64,000 nt of DNA from Chryseobacterium sp. OV279. GTDB taxonomy: Bacteria; Bacteroidota; Bacteroidia; Flavobacteriales; Weeksellaceae. Position 1 is the first letter of the stretch, and the number at the start of each line of letters is the position of its first letter. The notes beneath the pieces were generated by a model that was not told where the DNA came from, ran no database searches, and saw only the letters and a list, made by a program, of their open reading frames with translations. The DNA is taken from positions 248,001 to 312,000 of the forward strand of contig NZ_FQUD01000003.1 of assembly GCF_900128945.1 (NCBI RefSeq), given 5' to 3'. Shown in pieces: positions 1 through 8,553 of the stretch. Made by a program: the position numbers and the translations under genes.

Positions 1-13
1 TATTTTTACGCAT
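1..13 (-). CDS. Possible start of the next gene (sensor kinase expected), cut by the window edge
   Basis: An ATG on the minus strand at 13-11 opens a frame reading M-R-K-N before the window ends. It lies 22 bases after the stop of the response regulator at 36, so it would be co-transcribed with it. Regulators of this type usually have a histidine kinase beside them and none is visible elsewhere near it, so a kinase is the natural guess. Four codons cannot prove it. Confidence 0.25.
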
Positions 14-35
14 TGAAATGTATCTATAGATTCAA

Positions 36-1379
36 TTATAATCCGAACTTTTCCATCCTTCTGTACAAAGCCGCTCTTGAGAGTCCCAGATCTTCTGCTG
101 CCAAAGATATGTTGCCCTGATGTTTTTTTAGTGCTTTTTTGATGAGTATTTCTTCCATGTCTTCAATATTCAGGTTAGTGATGGTACTTTCCTGTTCTTC
201 CAGTTGAGGCATCAGCAGCTGAAGACTTTTGTCATTGGATAAAATCACACTTCGTTCTATGCAGTGGTCCAGTTCACGGATATTTCCGGGCCAAGGATAG
301 TTTTTTAGTTGAGATAATAAGTTTTCAGATAATTCTAAATTCGGCTTATGGTATTTCTGTTTATAGCGGTCTAAGAAATAGGTGGCCAGAAGATGGATAT
401 CTTCCTGTCTTTCTCTCAAAGCGGGAATATTGATTTCCACCGTATTGATTCTGTAATATAAATCCTGACGGAAACGGTTCTCTGCGACTGCTTTTTTCAG
501 ATTTTCATTGGTTGCAAAAATAAAACGTACATCCAGCATTCTTTCCTTCGTTTCACCAATTCTGGAAAGTTTTCTGTTTTGAATCAAACTGAGCAGTTTG
601 GTCTGGAGCTGAAGAGGAAGGTTGCCGATTTCGTCCAGAAAAACAGTTCCATTCTGGGTGTTTTCTATTTTTCCTGCATAATCCTGATGAGCATCTGTAA
701 AGGCTCCTTTTTTATATCCGAATAGCTCAGCTTCAAAAAGATTCTCAGAAATACTTCCCAAATCGATATGCACAAAAGGCTCATTCTTTCTGTCCGACTG
801 TTCATGAATAGATTCCGCCAAAACATATTTTCCCGTTCCGTTTTCCCCAAGAAGAAGGATGTTGGCGTCAGTAGGAGAAACTTTTTTTATCTGCTCAAGA
901 ATTTCCTGCATTTTAGGAGAATGGCTGTCCAGCTGATACTGATTGCTTTTTTGATTGATATTTTCCCACTGGCTCAGCTTTTTATTTTTTCGTGAAAGAT
1001 CTACCGCAAGATTCACAGAAGCATACAGTTTTTCGTTATTCCATGGTTTGAGGATAAAATCGGATGCTCCCTTTTTTAAACCTTCGATCGCCAATTCCAC
1101 TTCGCCGTAAGCCGTCATAAGAATGACAGGAAGCTGGGGTTCAAGAGTTTTGATCTCATTCATCCAATACAGGCCATCCTGACCACTTTCAAATCCTTTC
1201 CGGAAATTCATATCCAGAACAACCGCATCGATCTGATGTTCAATGATAAATTTCAAAACTTTTGTGGGTTGGCTGAGACAGCTTACTTCCGAGAAAAATT
1301 TCTTGAGCCAGACTCTTGCAGAAAATAAAATATCTTCATCATCATCTACAATCAATATGTGGGCTTCTTTTTTACGCAT
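36..1379 (-). CDS. Sigma-54-dependent response regulator, NtrC family
   Basis: A 447-residue enhancer-binding regulator. Residues 1-125 form a receiver domain with a VDDDED acidic pocket, phospho-acceptor D56 and conserved K111. Residues about 152-390 form the AAA+ ATPase, with Walker A GENGTGK at 178-184, the sigma-54 contact loop GAFTDA at 225-230 (variant of GAFTGA) and Walker B VFLDE at 246-250. A Fis-type helix-turn-helix ends the protein (about 421-445). The start is placed at the ATG giving MRKKEAHILIVDDD; a longer frame begins 14 codons upstream but adds only a non-conserved tail. It is divergent from the export operon at 1586-7547, and the gap between them carries a sigma-54-like promoter and a long inverted repeat, so it probably activates that operon. 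The family assignment is secure; the target is inferred. Confidence 0.95.
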   Translation of the reverse strand: MRKKEAHILIVDDDEDILFSARVWLKKFFSEVSCLSQPTKVLKFIIEHQIDAVVLDMNFRKGFESGQDGLYWMNEIKTLEPQLPVILMTAYGEVELAIEGLKKGASDFILKPWNNEKLYASVNLAVDLSRKNKKLSQWENINQKSNQYQLDSHSPKMQEILEQIKKVSPTDANILLLGENGTGKYVLAESIHEQSDRKNEPFVHIDLGSISENLFEAELFGYKKGAFTDAHQDYAGKIENTQNGTVFLDEIGNLPLQLQTKLLSLIQNRKLSRIGETKERMLDVRFIFATNENLKKAVAENRFRQDLYYRINTVEINIPALRERQEDIHLLATYFLDRYKQKYHKPNLELSENLLSQLKNYPWPGNIRELDHCIERSVILSNDKSLQLLMPQLEEQESTITNLNIEDMEEILIKKALKKHQGNISLAAEDLGLSRAALYRRMEKFGL

Positions 1380-1435
1380 ACTATTTAAAAAATTAATTAA
1401 AACAGAGAACTCGTTACACAAATGTAAAGCTTAAG

Positions 1436-1472
1436 TGTTCATTTTCGCACAAAAAGTGTCCGATAATGAACA
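1436..1472. promoter_or_regulatory. Inverted repeat, candidate upstream activator site
   Basis: Left arm TGTTCATTTTCGCACA (1436-1451) and right arm TGTCCGATAATGAACA (1457-1472) are reverse complements apart from two mismatches, around a 5-base spacer. The centre is about 84 bases upstream of the GG of the sigma-54-like promoter, a usual distance for an enhancer-binding protein. It could also act on the divergent regulator gene, which starts at 1379. Confidence 0.65.
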
Positions 1473-1536
1473 GTTTTAACCAATGGGTTAAAAGCTTTAT
1501 TTCAGATTGTCAATCACTTACAGATTTATAATTTAC

Positions 1537-1552
1537 TGGCATTTGGATTGTG
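1537..1552 (+). promoter_or_regulatory. Sigma-54-like (-24/-12) promoter
   Basis: The sequence TGGCAT, five bases, then TTGTG fits the -24/-12 consensus TGGCAY-N5-TTGCW except that the -12 GC reads GT and the final W reads G. The GG to GT spacing is right. Transcription would start near 1563, about 23 bases before the adaptor gene. The adjacent NtrC-type gene and inverted repeat support it. Confidence 0.6.
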
Positions 1553-1585
1553 TAATTAATTGTAAGCAAACGAGTTATCTTAATT

Positions 1586-2827
1586 ATGGATACGAAAATA
1601 GTAAAAAAGAAATCTACATTGAAAATTGTTTTAATCGGATTGATGATTATAGTGGCAGGATCACTGTTCAGTCTGTATTTCATGAAACAGAAAAAGACGT
1701 ATAATATTTCAGCGGAAGACATTCAGATAGAAGAGGTCACCCGTGGAAAATTTGAAGACATGCTGATGCTCACCGCACAGACACAATCTTTAAACTCATC
1801 CTTGGTGAATGTTCTGGAAGGTGGCGCCATAAAGGAAAAATTTGCGGAAGACGGGCAGATCCTCACAAAAGGACAACCCATTGCAAGAGTCTACAATCCG
1901 AATACAGAATTTAATTATCTGAATCAGGAAACGGGAATCATGCAGCAGATCAGCCAGATGAGAAGTACACTTCTTGAACTTAAAAATCAGGAATTTGTAC
2001 AGGACAAAGAACTCTTGCAGTCCCAGAATGATTATAATACGGCTTTACAGTCGTTTAATCTGCAAAAACGTCTTTATGATGCTGAGATCGGGAAAAAGAC
2101 GGATTATGATATCAGTCTGCAGAATCTGAATTACCAGAAACAAAGAAAATCAATCGTAGAAAAGGGAGCTTTTAACGAAAAAAAATCCAGAAGCTCACAA
2201 ATGTCTGCCATTAATTCTTCTATCAGTCAAATGGAGAAAAGCCGTCAGATCCTGCATTCCAACAAAAACAATTTCCTGATCATGGCTCCGGTTTCGGGAA
2301 GGCTGTCATCATTTAATGTTTCAATAGGCGAAAACCTGACAACGGGCCAGAGTATTGGTAAAATAGATTTGATGGACGGCTATAAATTGGTAGCTAAAGT
2401 AGATGAATATTACATCAATAAACTTCAGAACGGCATCAAAGGAAGTCTGGATAACGACGGTAAATCATACGAAGTGATCATCACTAAAATTTTACCGGAA
2501 GTAAAAGACGGACAGTTTTCCGTAGAACTTAACTTTACTGATGTAAAACCGCAAAACCTGAAAATAGGGATGACCTTTGGCGTAAAACTCAAACTATCTG
2601 CTGATACCCAGAGTGTCATGGTTCCAAAAGGTAATTTTTATAAAGATACCAGCGGAAAATGGATCTTCGTGGTCAAAGGAAATAAAGCGGAAAAAAGAAA
2701 CGTTGTTTTAGGTCGCGAAAATCCTTTATTTTACGAAGTAGTTTCAGGACTGAAAAGCGGTGAAACAGTGATTACATCTGACTATTCAGATATTAAAAAA
2801 TACGAAATCCTTGAGATTAAAAAATAA
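1586..2827 (+). CDS. Periplasmic adaptor (membrane fusion) protein, HlyD/MacA type
   Basis: A 413-residue membrane fusion protein. A short cytoplasmic Lys-rich start is followed by one membrane segment (about residues 12-32). Then come a split lipoyl domain (VLEGGAIKEKFAEDGQIL and, after the hairpin, APVSGRLSSFNVSIGENL), a long alpha-helical hairpin between them (about 110-215), and beta-barrel and membrane-proximal domains to the C-terminus. It is first gene of the export operon, followed by an ABC ATPase 34 bases downstream, an FtsX-like permease and a TolC-like channel, so it should bridge an inner-membrane MacB-like pump to the outer-membrane channel. Substrate unknown. Expression is probably under the sigma-54-like promoter just upstream. 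Confidence 0.92.
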   Translation: MDTKIVKKKSTLKIVLIGLMIIVAGSLFSLYFMKQKKTYNISAEDIQIEEVTRGKFEDMLMLTAQTQSLNSSLVNVLEGGAIKEKFAEDGQILTKGQPIARVYNPNTEFNYLNQETGIMQQISQMRSTLLELKNQEFVQDKELLQSQNDYNTALQSFNLQKRLYDAEIGKKTDYDISLQNLNYQKQRKSIVEKGAFNEKKSRSSQMSAINSSISQMEKSRQILHSNKNNFLIMAPVSGRLSSFNVSIGENLTTGQSIGKIDLMDGYKLVAKVDEYYINKLQNGIKGSLDNDGKSYEVIITKILPEVKDGQFSVELNFTDVKPQNLKIGMTFGVKLKLSADTQSVMVPKGNFYKDTSGKWIFVVKGNKAEKRNVVLGRENPLFYEVVSGLKSGETVITSDYSDIKKYEILEIKK

Positions 2828-2861
2828 TAATAATAACCTTCACCTTTAAATAAAAATTAAA

Positions 2862-3584
2862 ATGATCAACGTTCAGAATCTTTCTAAAATCTATAAAACT
2901 GAAGACGTACAGACCAATGCTTTGAATAACATCAGTCTTCATATCAAAGAAGGGGAGTTTGTAGCCATAATGGGGCCTTCAGGCTGTGGGAAATCTACAT
3001 TTCTTAATATTCTGGGTCTGCTGGATGATGCTTCTACAGGATCTTACAAATTTGCAGAAGTGGAAACGGTAAAAGCAGGAGAGAAAAAGAAATCGGCTAT
3101 CCGAAAGAAAAATATAGGCTTTATTTTCCAGAATTTCAATCTGATAGATGAGCTTAGTGTATATGAAAATATAGAATTACCCTTGATTTATAACGGAGTT
3201 TCCTCTTCTGAGAGAAAAAGAAGAGTAGAGGAAATTATGGAGCAAATCAATATTGGACACCGTGCCAAGCATTATCCTCAGCAGCTTTCGGGAGGTCAGC
3301 AGCAGAGGGCGGCCGTTGCAAGAGCTTTGGTGACAAAACCTCAATTGATTCTTGCAGATGAGCCTACCGGAAATCTTGACAGTTCCAACGGAAATGAGGT
3401 GATGAATCTCCTGGCAGAACTTCACAGGGAAGGTTCCACCATTGTCATGGTAACGCACTCTTCTTATGATGCAGGTTTTGCTTCCAGAATTGTGAATATG
3501 AAGGATGGTGAAATATTTAATGAAGAACATGCTTCCCAAAGAAGAGATGTTTTCGAAAAGGCGGATGCGCAGGAGCTCCAGTAA
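2862..3584 (+). CDS. ABC transporter ATP-binding protein, MacB/LolD type
   Basis: A 240-residue nucleotide-binding subunit, the normal length for the MacB/LolD class. Walker A is GPSGCGKST (about residues 39-47), followed by the Q-loop FIFQNFNL, the signature LSGGQQQR, Walker B LILADEPTGNLD and the switch histidine in MVTHSS. It should dimerise and power the FtsX-like permease encoded next. Spacing to the permease gene is 132 bases, longer than the other gaps in the operon, and contains a copy of the AAAAACTAATAACC motif seen twice more in the window. Confidence 0.95.
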   Translation: MINVQNLSKIYKTEDVQTNALNNISLHIKEGEFVAIMGPSGCGKSTFLNILGLLDDASTGSYKFAEVETVKAGEKKKSAIRKKNIGFIFQNFNLIDELSVYENIELPLIYNGVSSSERKRRVEEIMEQINIGHRAKHYPQQLSGGQQQRAAVARALVTKPQLILADEPTGNLDSSNGNEVMNLLAELHREGSTIVMVTHSSYDAGFASRIVNMKDGEIFNEEHASQRRDVFEKADAQELQ

Positions 3585-3614
3585 CTGGAACATTCTTTAA
3601 CTCATTATATTGTA

Positions 3615-3642
3615 AAAAACTAATAACCGTGGAACTCAGTTT
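3615..3642 (+). repeat. Recurring AAAAACTAATAACC motif, copy 1
   Basis: This starts AAAAACTAATAACC and continues GTGGAACTCAGTTT. Related copies at 27891-27919 and 32565-32593 share the first 14 bases exactly and a downstream CTCA. Function unknown; here it lies between two genes of the export operon. Confidence 0.5.
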
Positions 3643-3716
3643 CCTGGATATCAGGTGTATTTTTGACCTGAATCCTCCTGGAAATATATCTTCATTACTT
3701 ACAAAATTATACGATC

Positions 3717-6131
3717 ATGCTTAATAACTGGCTTAAAATTGCTTTCATCAATTATAAAAAGAACTGGCTGTCTACCGCAATCAATTTATTTGGACTTACG
3801 GTTGGACTTACGGGATTTATGCTGATTCTGCTGCATTGGAATGATGAAGAGTCATTCGAAAAGTGGAATCCTAAAAAGAACGAGATCTACTATTTTCAAA
3901 CGTATCATAAGAAAGAGAATTCTTACGGGAATAATCTTTCGGTTCCGATGGCGAGACGTGCTAAGGATGTAATTCCGGGAGTAGAGGACTATGTTTTGTT
4001 CAATAGTGCAGGAATAGGATTTAAAATGACCACGAAAAATAAAACAGCGTATCAGCAGGATGGACTGACTGCCAGTGAACATTTTTTTAATTTCTTCCCG
4101 TTTAAACTGGTTTCCGGAAGCTATAAAAATGCATTGAAAGGAGATGGCGTCATAGCACTCTCGACAACTGCTGCCAAAAATCTTTTCGGAACGACGAATG
4201 TTGCAGGAGAAAGTGTCAAATTTGACAATAAAAATTACGTGGTAACAGCTGTTTACGAGCTACCGAAAGAAAACAGCCAGATCAAACCGGAGTTTGTTCT
4301 CAATCCTGTACAACAGATTAAAGATGATGAAAATAACTGGGGAAATTTCAATTTTGGGTGTTTTTTTATGCTTAAAAAAGGGACAGATCCTTCTACCTTA
4401 CGACAAAAATTTATAACCGATATTTTTGAATACAGGGCAAAACTGGATAAGGATTCCGATGGATTGACTCCACAGCAGTATCTGGATCTGTATGGTCCTA
4501 CGGATAGTCTGCTGACCCCTCTTGATCAGGTAAAACTTCACGCAAAAGCATCATGGTTTGGGGTACCTGATTTCAAAACCTTAATGATCCTGTTTACCCT
4601 TTCTGTTTTAATTGTTGTTTTATCAGCTATTAATTTCATCAATCTGAAAACGGCACAGGCTTCTCAGCGGGCTAAAGAGATCGGAGTAAGAAAAGCCATT
4701 GGCAGTACAAAAACCAATCTTATTGTTCAGTTTTTACTGGAAACTTTTGTTCTTTGTATCGCTTCTTATCTGCTTTCGCTGGCCTTAACAGAGCTTCTTT
4801 TACCAAGCTTCAACAAGTTTTTTGATAAGGAGATGAAGATGAACGACTGGCATGTCTACTTTTATTCCTTTGTCATGGTCATTATGGTTACATTGATTTC
4901 CGGGTTGATTCCGGCGATGTATCTGTCCAACTTCAAAGCCATAGAAACTCTGAAAGGAAATTTCGCAAGAAGCAAACACGGAATCTGGCTGAGAAACGGA
5001 ATTCTGACTTTACAGCTTATTATTTCATCATTCTTCATTATTGGCGGATTGATCGTGAATCAACAGGTGAAACATATGATGAACAAAGATCTTGGCTATA
5101 GCGGAAAACAGGTACTGATCGTCAACTTCAGGGAATTTAATCCAAAGCCATGGCTGAAATACGAAAGATTAAGAACCGAAATGAGTAAGATACCGGGAGT
5201 GGATGAAGTTACTTATGGAGAAATTATTCCCGGAACCAACAGATCCAGCAGTTCAAATGTTGATTTTATGAATCAAAGTATCCAGGCTCAGCACGGATCT
5301 ATGGATTACAATTACCTTCAGTTTATGAATGTAAAACTGAAAAAAGGACGTTGGCTGGATCCGAATCTCGCCTCTGATACCATCAATACCGCTTTGGTCA
5401 ACGAGGCTTTTGTGAAGAAATTTGGCTGGAATGATGACGAGGCTTTAAAGAATGAAATCCGTCCGGGATTTGACAGCATAAAATACCATATTGTAGGCAT
5501 CGTAAAAGATTTCAATGTCAGAAGTTTAAGATCTGAAATAGAACCTACTGTATTTTTTCACTACAGGGAAACAGACTGGAAAAAAGAATATGTTTATAAT
5601 ATTCAGCTGAAAATAAAACCGGATGATATTGAAGGTACGGTAAACCGGATAAAAAAATATTGGTCAGGCTCGGTAGAACCGGGGTATCCTTTTGACTACT
5701 TTTTTATCGATCAGAAATTTGCCAAAACCTTTGAAAGATACCAAAAACAGCAAACCCTTTTCACAATTCTGAATGCAATGGTTTTAATGGTGGCTTTGTT
5801 AGGATTATTTGCCTTGTCTTCATTGATGATTGAGCAGAAACTGAAAGATGTAGCGATTAAAAAGACTTTGGGAGCTTCAGACGGAATTTTAATTATGGGA
5901 CTGACCAAACAATTCCTTTGGATTACATTGACAGCGGTTCTTATAAGCATTCCGATCAGTTATTATCTGATGAACGAATGGCTGAAAGACTTTGCTTACA
6001 GAATAGATATGCCGGTTTGGCCCTTCATTATCAGTCTTCTTACGCTGCTTGTTTTAACATTCGCTGTTGTGAGTATTAAAGCCTACAAAGCAACCAAAGT
6101 AAGTCTTGTGAAGTATCTTAAATATGAATGA
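3717..6131 (+). CDS. FtsX-like permease (MacB-type), ABC export
   Basis: An 804-residue two-unit FtsX-like permease, the duplicated form common in Bacteroidetes. An N-terminal membrane segment (about residues 20-41) is followed by a periplasmic MacB-PCD domain. Three membrane segments (about 285-425) precede a linker and another segment near 435-455. A second periplasmic domain and three terminal segments (about 675-800) follow. The GVRKAIGS and AIKKTLGAS motifs before the membrane helices are the typical FtsX coupling-helix region. It has no ATPase domain, so it depends on the ATPase at 2862-3584. Role: mechanotransmission-type export of an unknown substrate together with the adaptor and TolC-like protein. 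Confidence 0.93.
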   Translation: MLNNWLKIAFINYKKNWLSTAINLFGLTVGLTGFMLILLHWNDEESFEKWNPKKNEIYYFQTYHKKENSYGNNLSVPMARRAKDVIPGVEDYVLFNSAGIGFKMTTKNKTAYQQDGLTASEHFFNFFPFKLVSGSYKNALKGDGVIALSTTAAKNLFGTTNVAGESVKFDNKNYVVTAVYELPKENSQIKPEFVLNPVQQIKDDENNWGNFNFGCFFMLKKGTDPSTLRQKFITDIFEYRAKLDKDSDGLTPQQYLDLYGPTDSLLTPLDQVKLHAKASWFGVPDFKTLMILFTLSVLIVVLSAINFINLKTAQASQRAKEIGVRKAIGSTKTNLIVQFLLETFVLCIASYLLSLALTELLLPSFNKFFDKEMKMNDWHVYFYSFVMVIMVTLISGLIPAMYLSNFKAIETLKGNFARSKHGIWLRNGILTLQLIISSFFIIGGLIVNQQVKHMMNKDLGYSGKQVLIVNFREFNPKPWLKYERLRTEMSKIPGVDEVTYGEIIPGTNRSSSSNVDFMNQSIQAQHGSMDYNYLQFMNVKLKKGRWLDPNLASDTINTALVNEAFVKKFGWNDDEALKNEIRPGFDSIKYHIVGIVKDFNVRSLRSEIEPTVFFHYRETDWKKEYVYNIQLKIKPDDIEGTVNRIKKYWSGSVEPGYPFDYFFIDQKFAKTFERYQKQQTLFTILNAMVLMVALLGLFALSSLMIEQKLKDVAIKKTLGASDGILIMGLTKQFLWITLTAVLISIPISYYLMNEWLKDFAYRIDMPVWPFIISLLTLLVLTFAVVSIKAYKATKVSLVKYLKYE

Positions 6132-6251
6132 TTTTCATTCCCGTCACTTATCTTCTTTACAATAACCTGAGTTCAGAATAAGAGATTTTGTTTTTAACAA
6201 TATCAGAAAGCCACAAGCCTAACCCGAACTCAATTTAAATTCATCTTGTAC

Positions 6252-7547
6252 ATGAAAAATCTAATCTTCATATTTTTTGTGGGGCTATTTCCTGCACAGC
6301 AATCGTGGAATCTTCAGCAGTGTCTGGATTATGCTGCGGCCAATCATCCGCTGGTCAAACAGGCAACGGTAAACATCAAGAAAAATGATCATCAGATTGC
6401 TGCCTCAAAAGGAATGTTATTGCCTTCTGTAGAGGCTGGTGTTGATCACAGCTATAGTTTCGGATCATCAATTAATCAGTCCAGTAATCAGAGAGAAGTG
6501 CTGAATACACAATACGACCAGCTGAAGGCTCAGGCCAATATTGAGCTTTTCAACTGGCGGAATTATGTGAATATTTCCCTTTCAAAACTCAACAAAGAAA
6601 CCAGCTCCTATAAGCTTAAAAGAGCTCAGAATGAAGTGAAACTGAATGTTATTCAGACCTTTTTTATCTACCAAAACAGTAAAAGCTGGCTGGATGTCCT
6701 GGAAACGCAGATTTCAGGGATTGAAGAGCAGATTAAGCGAACTGAAAAAGAAGTAGAAATAGGAAGCCGCTCAAAAAGTGACATTTATGACATAAAAGCC
6801 AACTTAGGAACGTTGCAGGAACAATGGGTAAGTGCAAAAAATCAACGTGATCTGGCTAAAATAAATCTTCTAAACGCTTTAGCCATCCCTCAGGATTCTA
6901 TTGATTTTGTGACTACTCATGAGGAGGCTTTAGCGGAAGATGATTTCAATCAGTCTGATTTTACCAAAAGGTTACTGGAAAATAATCCGGCATACCAGAC
7001 TGTTCTTGCGGAGATCAAAGCTCAGGAAAAAACGGTAGATCTTGCTGGATCAGCTTATTTACCAACCCTCAACGGAAGTTATAGCTGGTCTACTTTTTAT
7101 AACAAATCTTTAAATAATAATGCTTCCACAGCCAGTTTTTCCGATCAGTTTTCTCAAAATAAAAACCAATCGGTGTCTTTTGGACTTAATATTCCTATTT
7201 TTAATAGATTTCAGGTCAAAAACAATGTGGAAGTTGCCAAATTGAATGTGATCAATTCTACTTATGATAAAGAATTGATTGTGAACAACCTTACGCAAAG
7301 CATCAATTCCATAAAGGCTCAATATTTAAATGCTCAGGAAAAATACACCCTTTTAGAAGCCAATTTTGAAAATCAGAAACTGTCTTTTCAGAAATCAGAA
7401 GAAAAATACAAAGAAGGCCTTATGGATGCCTATACCTTCTTTGTTGTGAGAAACAACTGGCTTCAGGCCAATTATAACCTGATCAATAGTAAAAATGATG
7501 TCATCCAGCAGACAGAACTGTTAAAAGTGCTGAAGACCGGATTATAA
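6252..7547 (+). CDS. TolC-family outer membrane efflux protein
   Basis: A 431-residue outer membrane channel component with a signal peptide (MKNLIFIFFVGLFPAQ) and two repeats of long alpha-helical hairpins typical of OEP domains (about residues 20-210 and 235-430). The start is placed at the ATG at 6252; an in-frame TTG two codons upstream is less likely. It is last gene of the export operon, 120 bases after the permease, and a strong hairpin follows at 7613. It would give the adaptor/ABC pump an exit through the outer membrane. Confidence 0.93.
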   Translation: MKNLIFIFFVGLFPAQQSWNLQQCLDYAAANHPLVKQATVNIKKNDHQIAASKGMLLPSVEAGVDHSYSFGSSINQSSNQREVLNTQYDQLKAQANIELFNWRNYVNISLSKLNKETSSYKLKRAQNEVKLNVIQTFFIYQNSKSWLDVLETQISGIEEQIKRTEKEVEIGSRSKSDIYDIKANLGTLQEQWVSAKNQRDLAKINLLNALAIPQDSIDFVTTHEEALAEDDFNQSDFTKRLLENNPAYQTVLAEIKAQEKTVDLAGSAYLPTLNGSYSWSTFYNKSLNNNASTASFSDQFSQNKNQSVSFGLNIPIFNRFQVKNNVEVAKLNVINSTYDKELIVNNLTQSINSIKAQYLNAQEKYTLLEANFENQKLSFQKSEEKYKEGLMDAYTFFVVRNNWLQANYNLINSKNDVIQQTELLKVLKTGL

Positions 7548-7612
7548 TGGATTGTTTTTAAGTAACTGTTTTAAACATTCAGAGATACTGCATCATCATA
7601 TGAAATTCAATA

Positions 7613-7640
7613 GAGGCTGCCCCAATTTTGGGACAGCCTC
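7613..7640 (+). terminator. Intrinsic terminator of the export operon
   Basis: GAGGCTG and CAGCCTC close a 13-pair hairpin with one mismatch and inner CCCAA/TTGGG, followed by ATCTTTTG. It lies 65 bases after the last gene of the operon and before the convergent peptide gene, so it may serve both strands. Confidence 0.8.
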
Positions 7641-7711
7641 ATCTTTTGTCAGTTTGATTATTAAAGTATTATTTAATATAATGGTTTAAAAAAATCTCTG
7701 GTTTATTGCTG

Positions 7712-7957
7712 TTAAGGATGGATAACAACCGGAGTTCCTCCACACACCGCATCACAGATCTCATAGGGAGCAGGTCCCATTGGTAAATCTGTTTGGCTCT
7801 GATAATTTCCGAGGCAGCAGTTGTAGCAAGTTGAAAATTCAGCACCTCCCCAGTTGTCGCATGCACCAGCGGCCACGCCTCCGTTTACACTCTTTAGTTT
7901 GGATCTGTTTAAAGCTTCGAGACCCATCGCATTCAGTTTTAATTTTGTATTTTTCAT
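7712..7957 (-). CDS. Double-glycine leader, Cys-rich bacteriocin-like peptide precursor
   Basis: An 81-residue peptide beginning with a charged helical leader (MKNTKLKLNAMGLEALNR...) that ends in KLKSVNGG at residues 20-27. This is the class of double-glycine leader cleaved by C39 peptidase-containing ABC exporters, and such leaders are widespread in Bacteroidetes bacteriocin-like and lanthipeptide-like precursors. The remaining 54 residues have six Cys (33, 44, 47, 48, 68, 72), several Gly and little charge. Cleavage and secretion are inferred; no peptidase-transporter or modifying enzyme lies beside it, so either general machinery elsewhere serves it or it forms disulfides only. It stands alone, in reverse orientation to the TolC gene. 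Confidence 0.7.
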   Translation of the reverse strand: MKNTKLKLNAMGLEALNRSKLKSVNGGVAAGACDNWGGAEFSTCYNCCLGNYQSQTDLPMGPAPYEICDAVCGGTPVVIHP

Positions 7958-8105
7958 GATGTATATATTAGTAACTCAAATATAATCAATAATTTAAATC
8001 GAATCTGAAGAAATGTATTGTAGGTTATTATTTTTTTCAGATTGTGAGTGTACCTAGTATTTACGGTTTTTTATAATGCTGGAGAATTCCTGTTCTGTTA
8101 TGGCT

Positions 8106-8414
8106 TTACTCCATGTCTGAAACCGGCTTCAGTTCAATCAGTTGGATAGGCTCGCTCATCAGTTCGTCCATCTGTGCGGCAAAGTTTTTAAAATGAACGG
8201 TTTGGGTATGAAATTCAAATTCGGCAGTGTTCTTAAACGCCTCACGCATATAAAAAGTACCTGTATTATTTTTATCCTCAAAAAGAATATAGTAAAGACA
8301 TCCCGGTTCGCTGCGTGTGGGGATTATCAGTTGTAACAGAGCCTCTTTTAAGGCGGTTCTTTTTCCTTCTTTAGCTGTTAAAACGGCTGTTGACAAAAAT
8401 TGTTCGTCAGTCAT
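8106..8414 (-). CDS. Antibiotic biosynthesis monooxygenase (ABM) family protein, YgiN-like
   Basis: A 102-residue single ABM-fold domain: a first strand with TAVLTAKEGKRTALKEALLQL, a central EPGCLYYILFEDKNNTGTFYMREAF and a C-terminal helix with HTQTVHFKNFAAQMDEL. These are the features of small dimeric alpha+beta barrel proteins such as quinol monooxygenase YgiN. Substrates in this family vary (quinones, polyketides, haem), so the reaction cannot be named. It is monocistronic or weakly linked to the cupin-Yellow gene upstream on the same strand. Confidence 0.8.
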   Translation of the reverse strand: MTDEQFLSTAVLTAKEGKRTALKEALLQLIIPTRSEPGCLYYILFEDKNNTGTFYMREAFKNTAEFEFHTQTVHFKNFAAQMDELMSEPIQLIELKPVSDME

Positions 8415-8553
8415 AATGTTTAAATTTTATTATTAATTACGTTTCGAAAAATTTCAATGGTAGTGGTAATTCAATTGGATGGGGAGAAATTTCCCTCTGC
8501 CTGAGTAGTGACGGTAATTCAAAGAATTTTTGACGGGGTGGTCATCAATGTAT

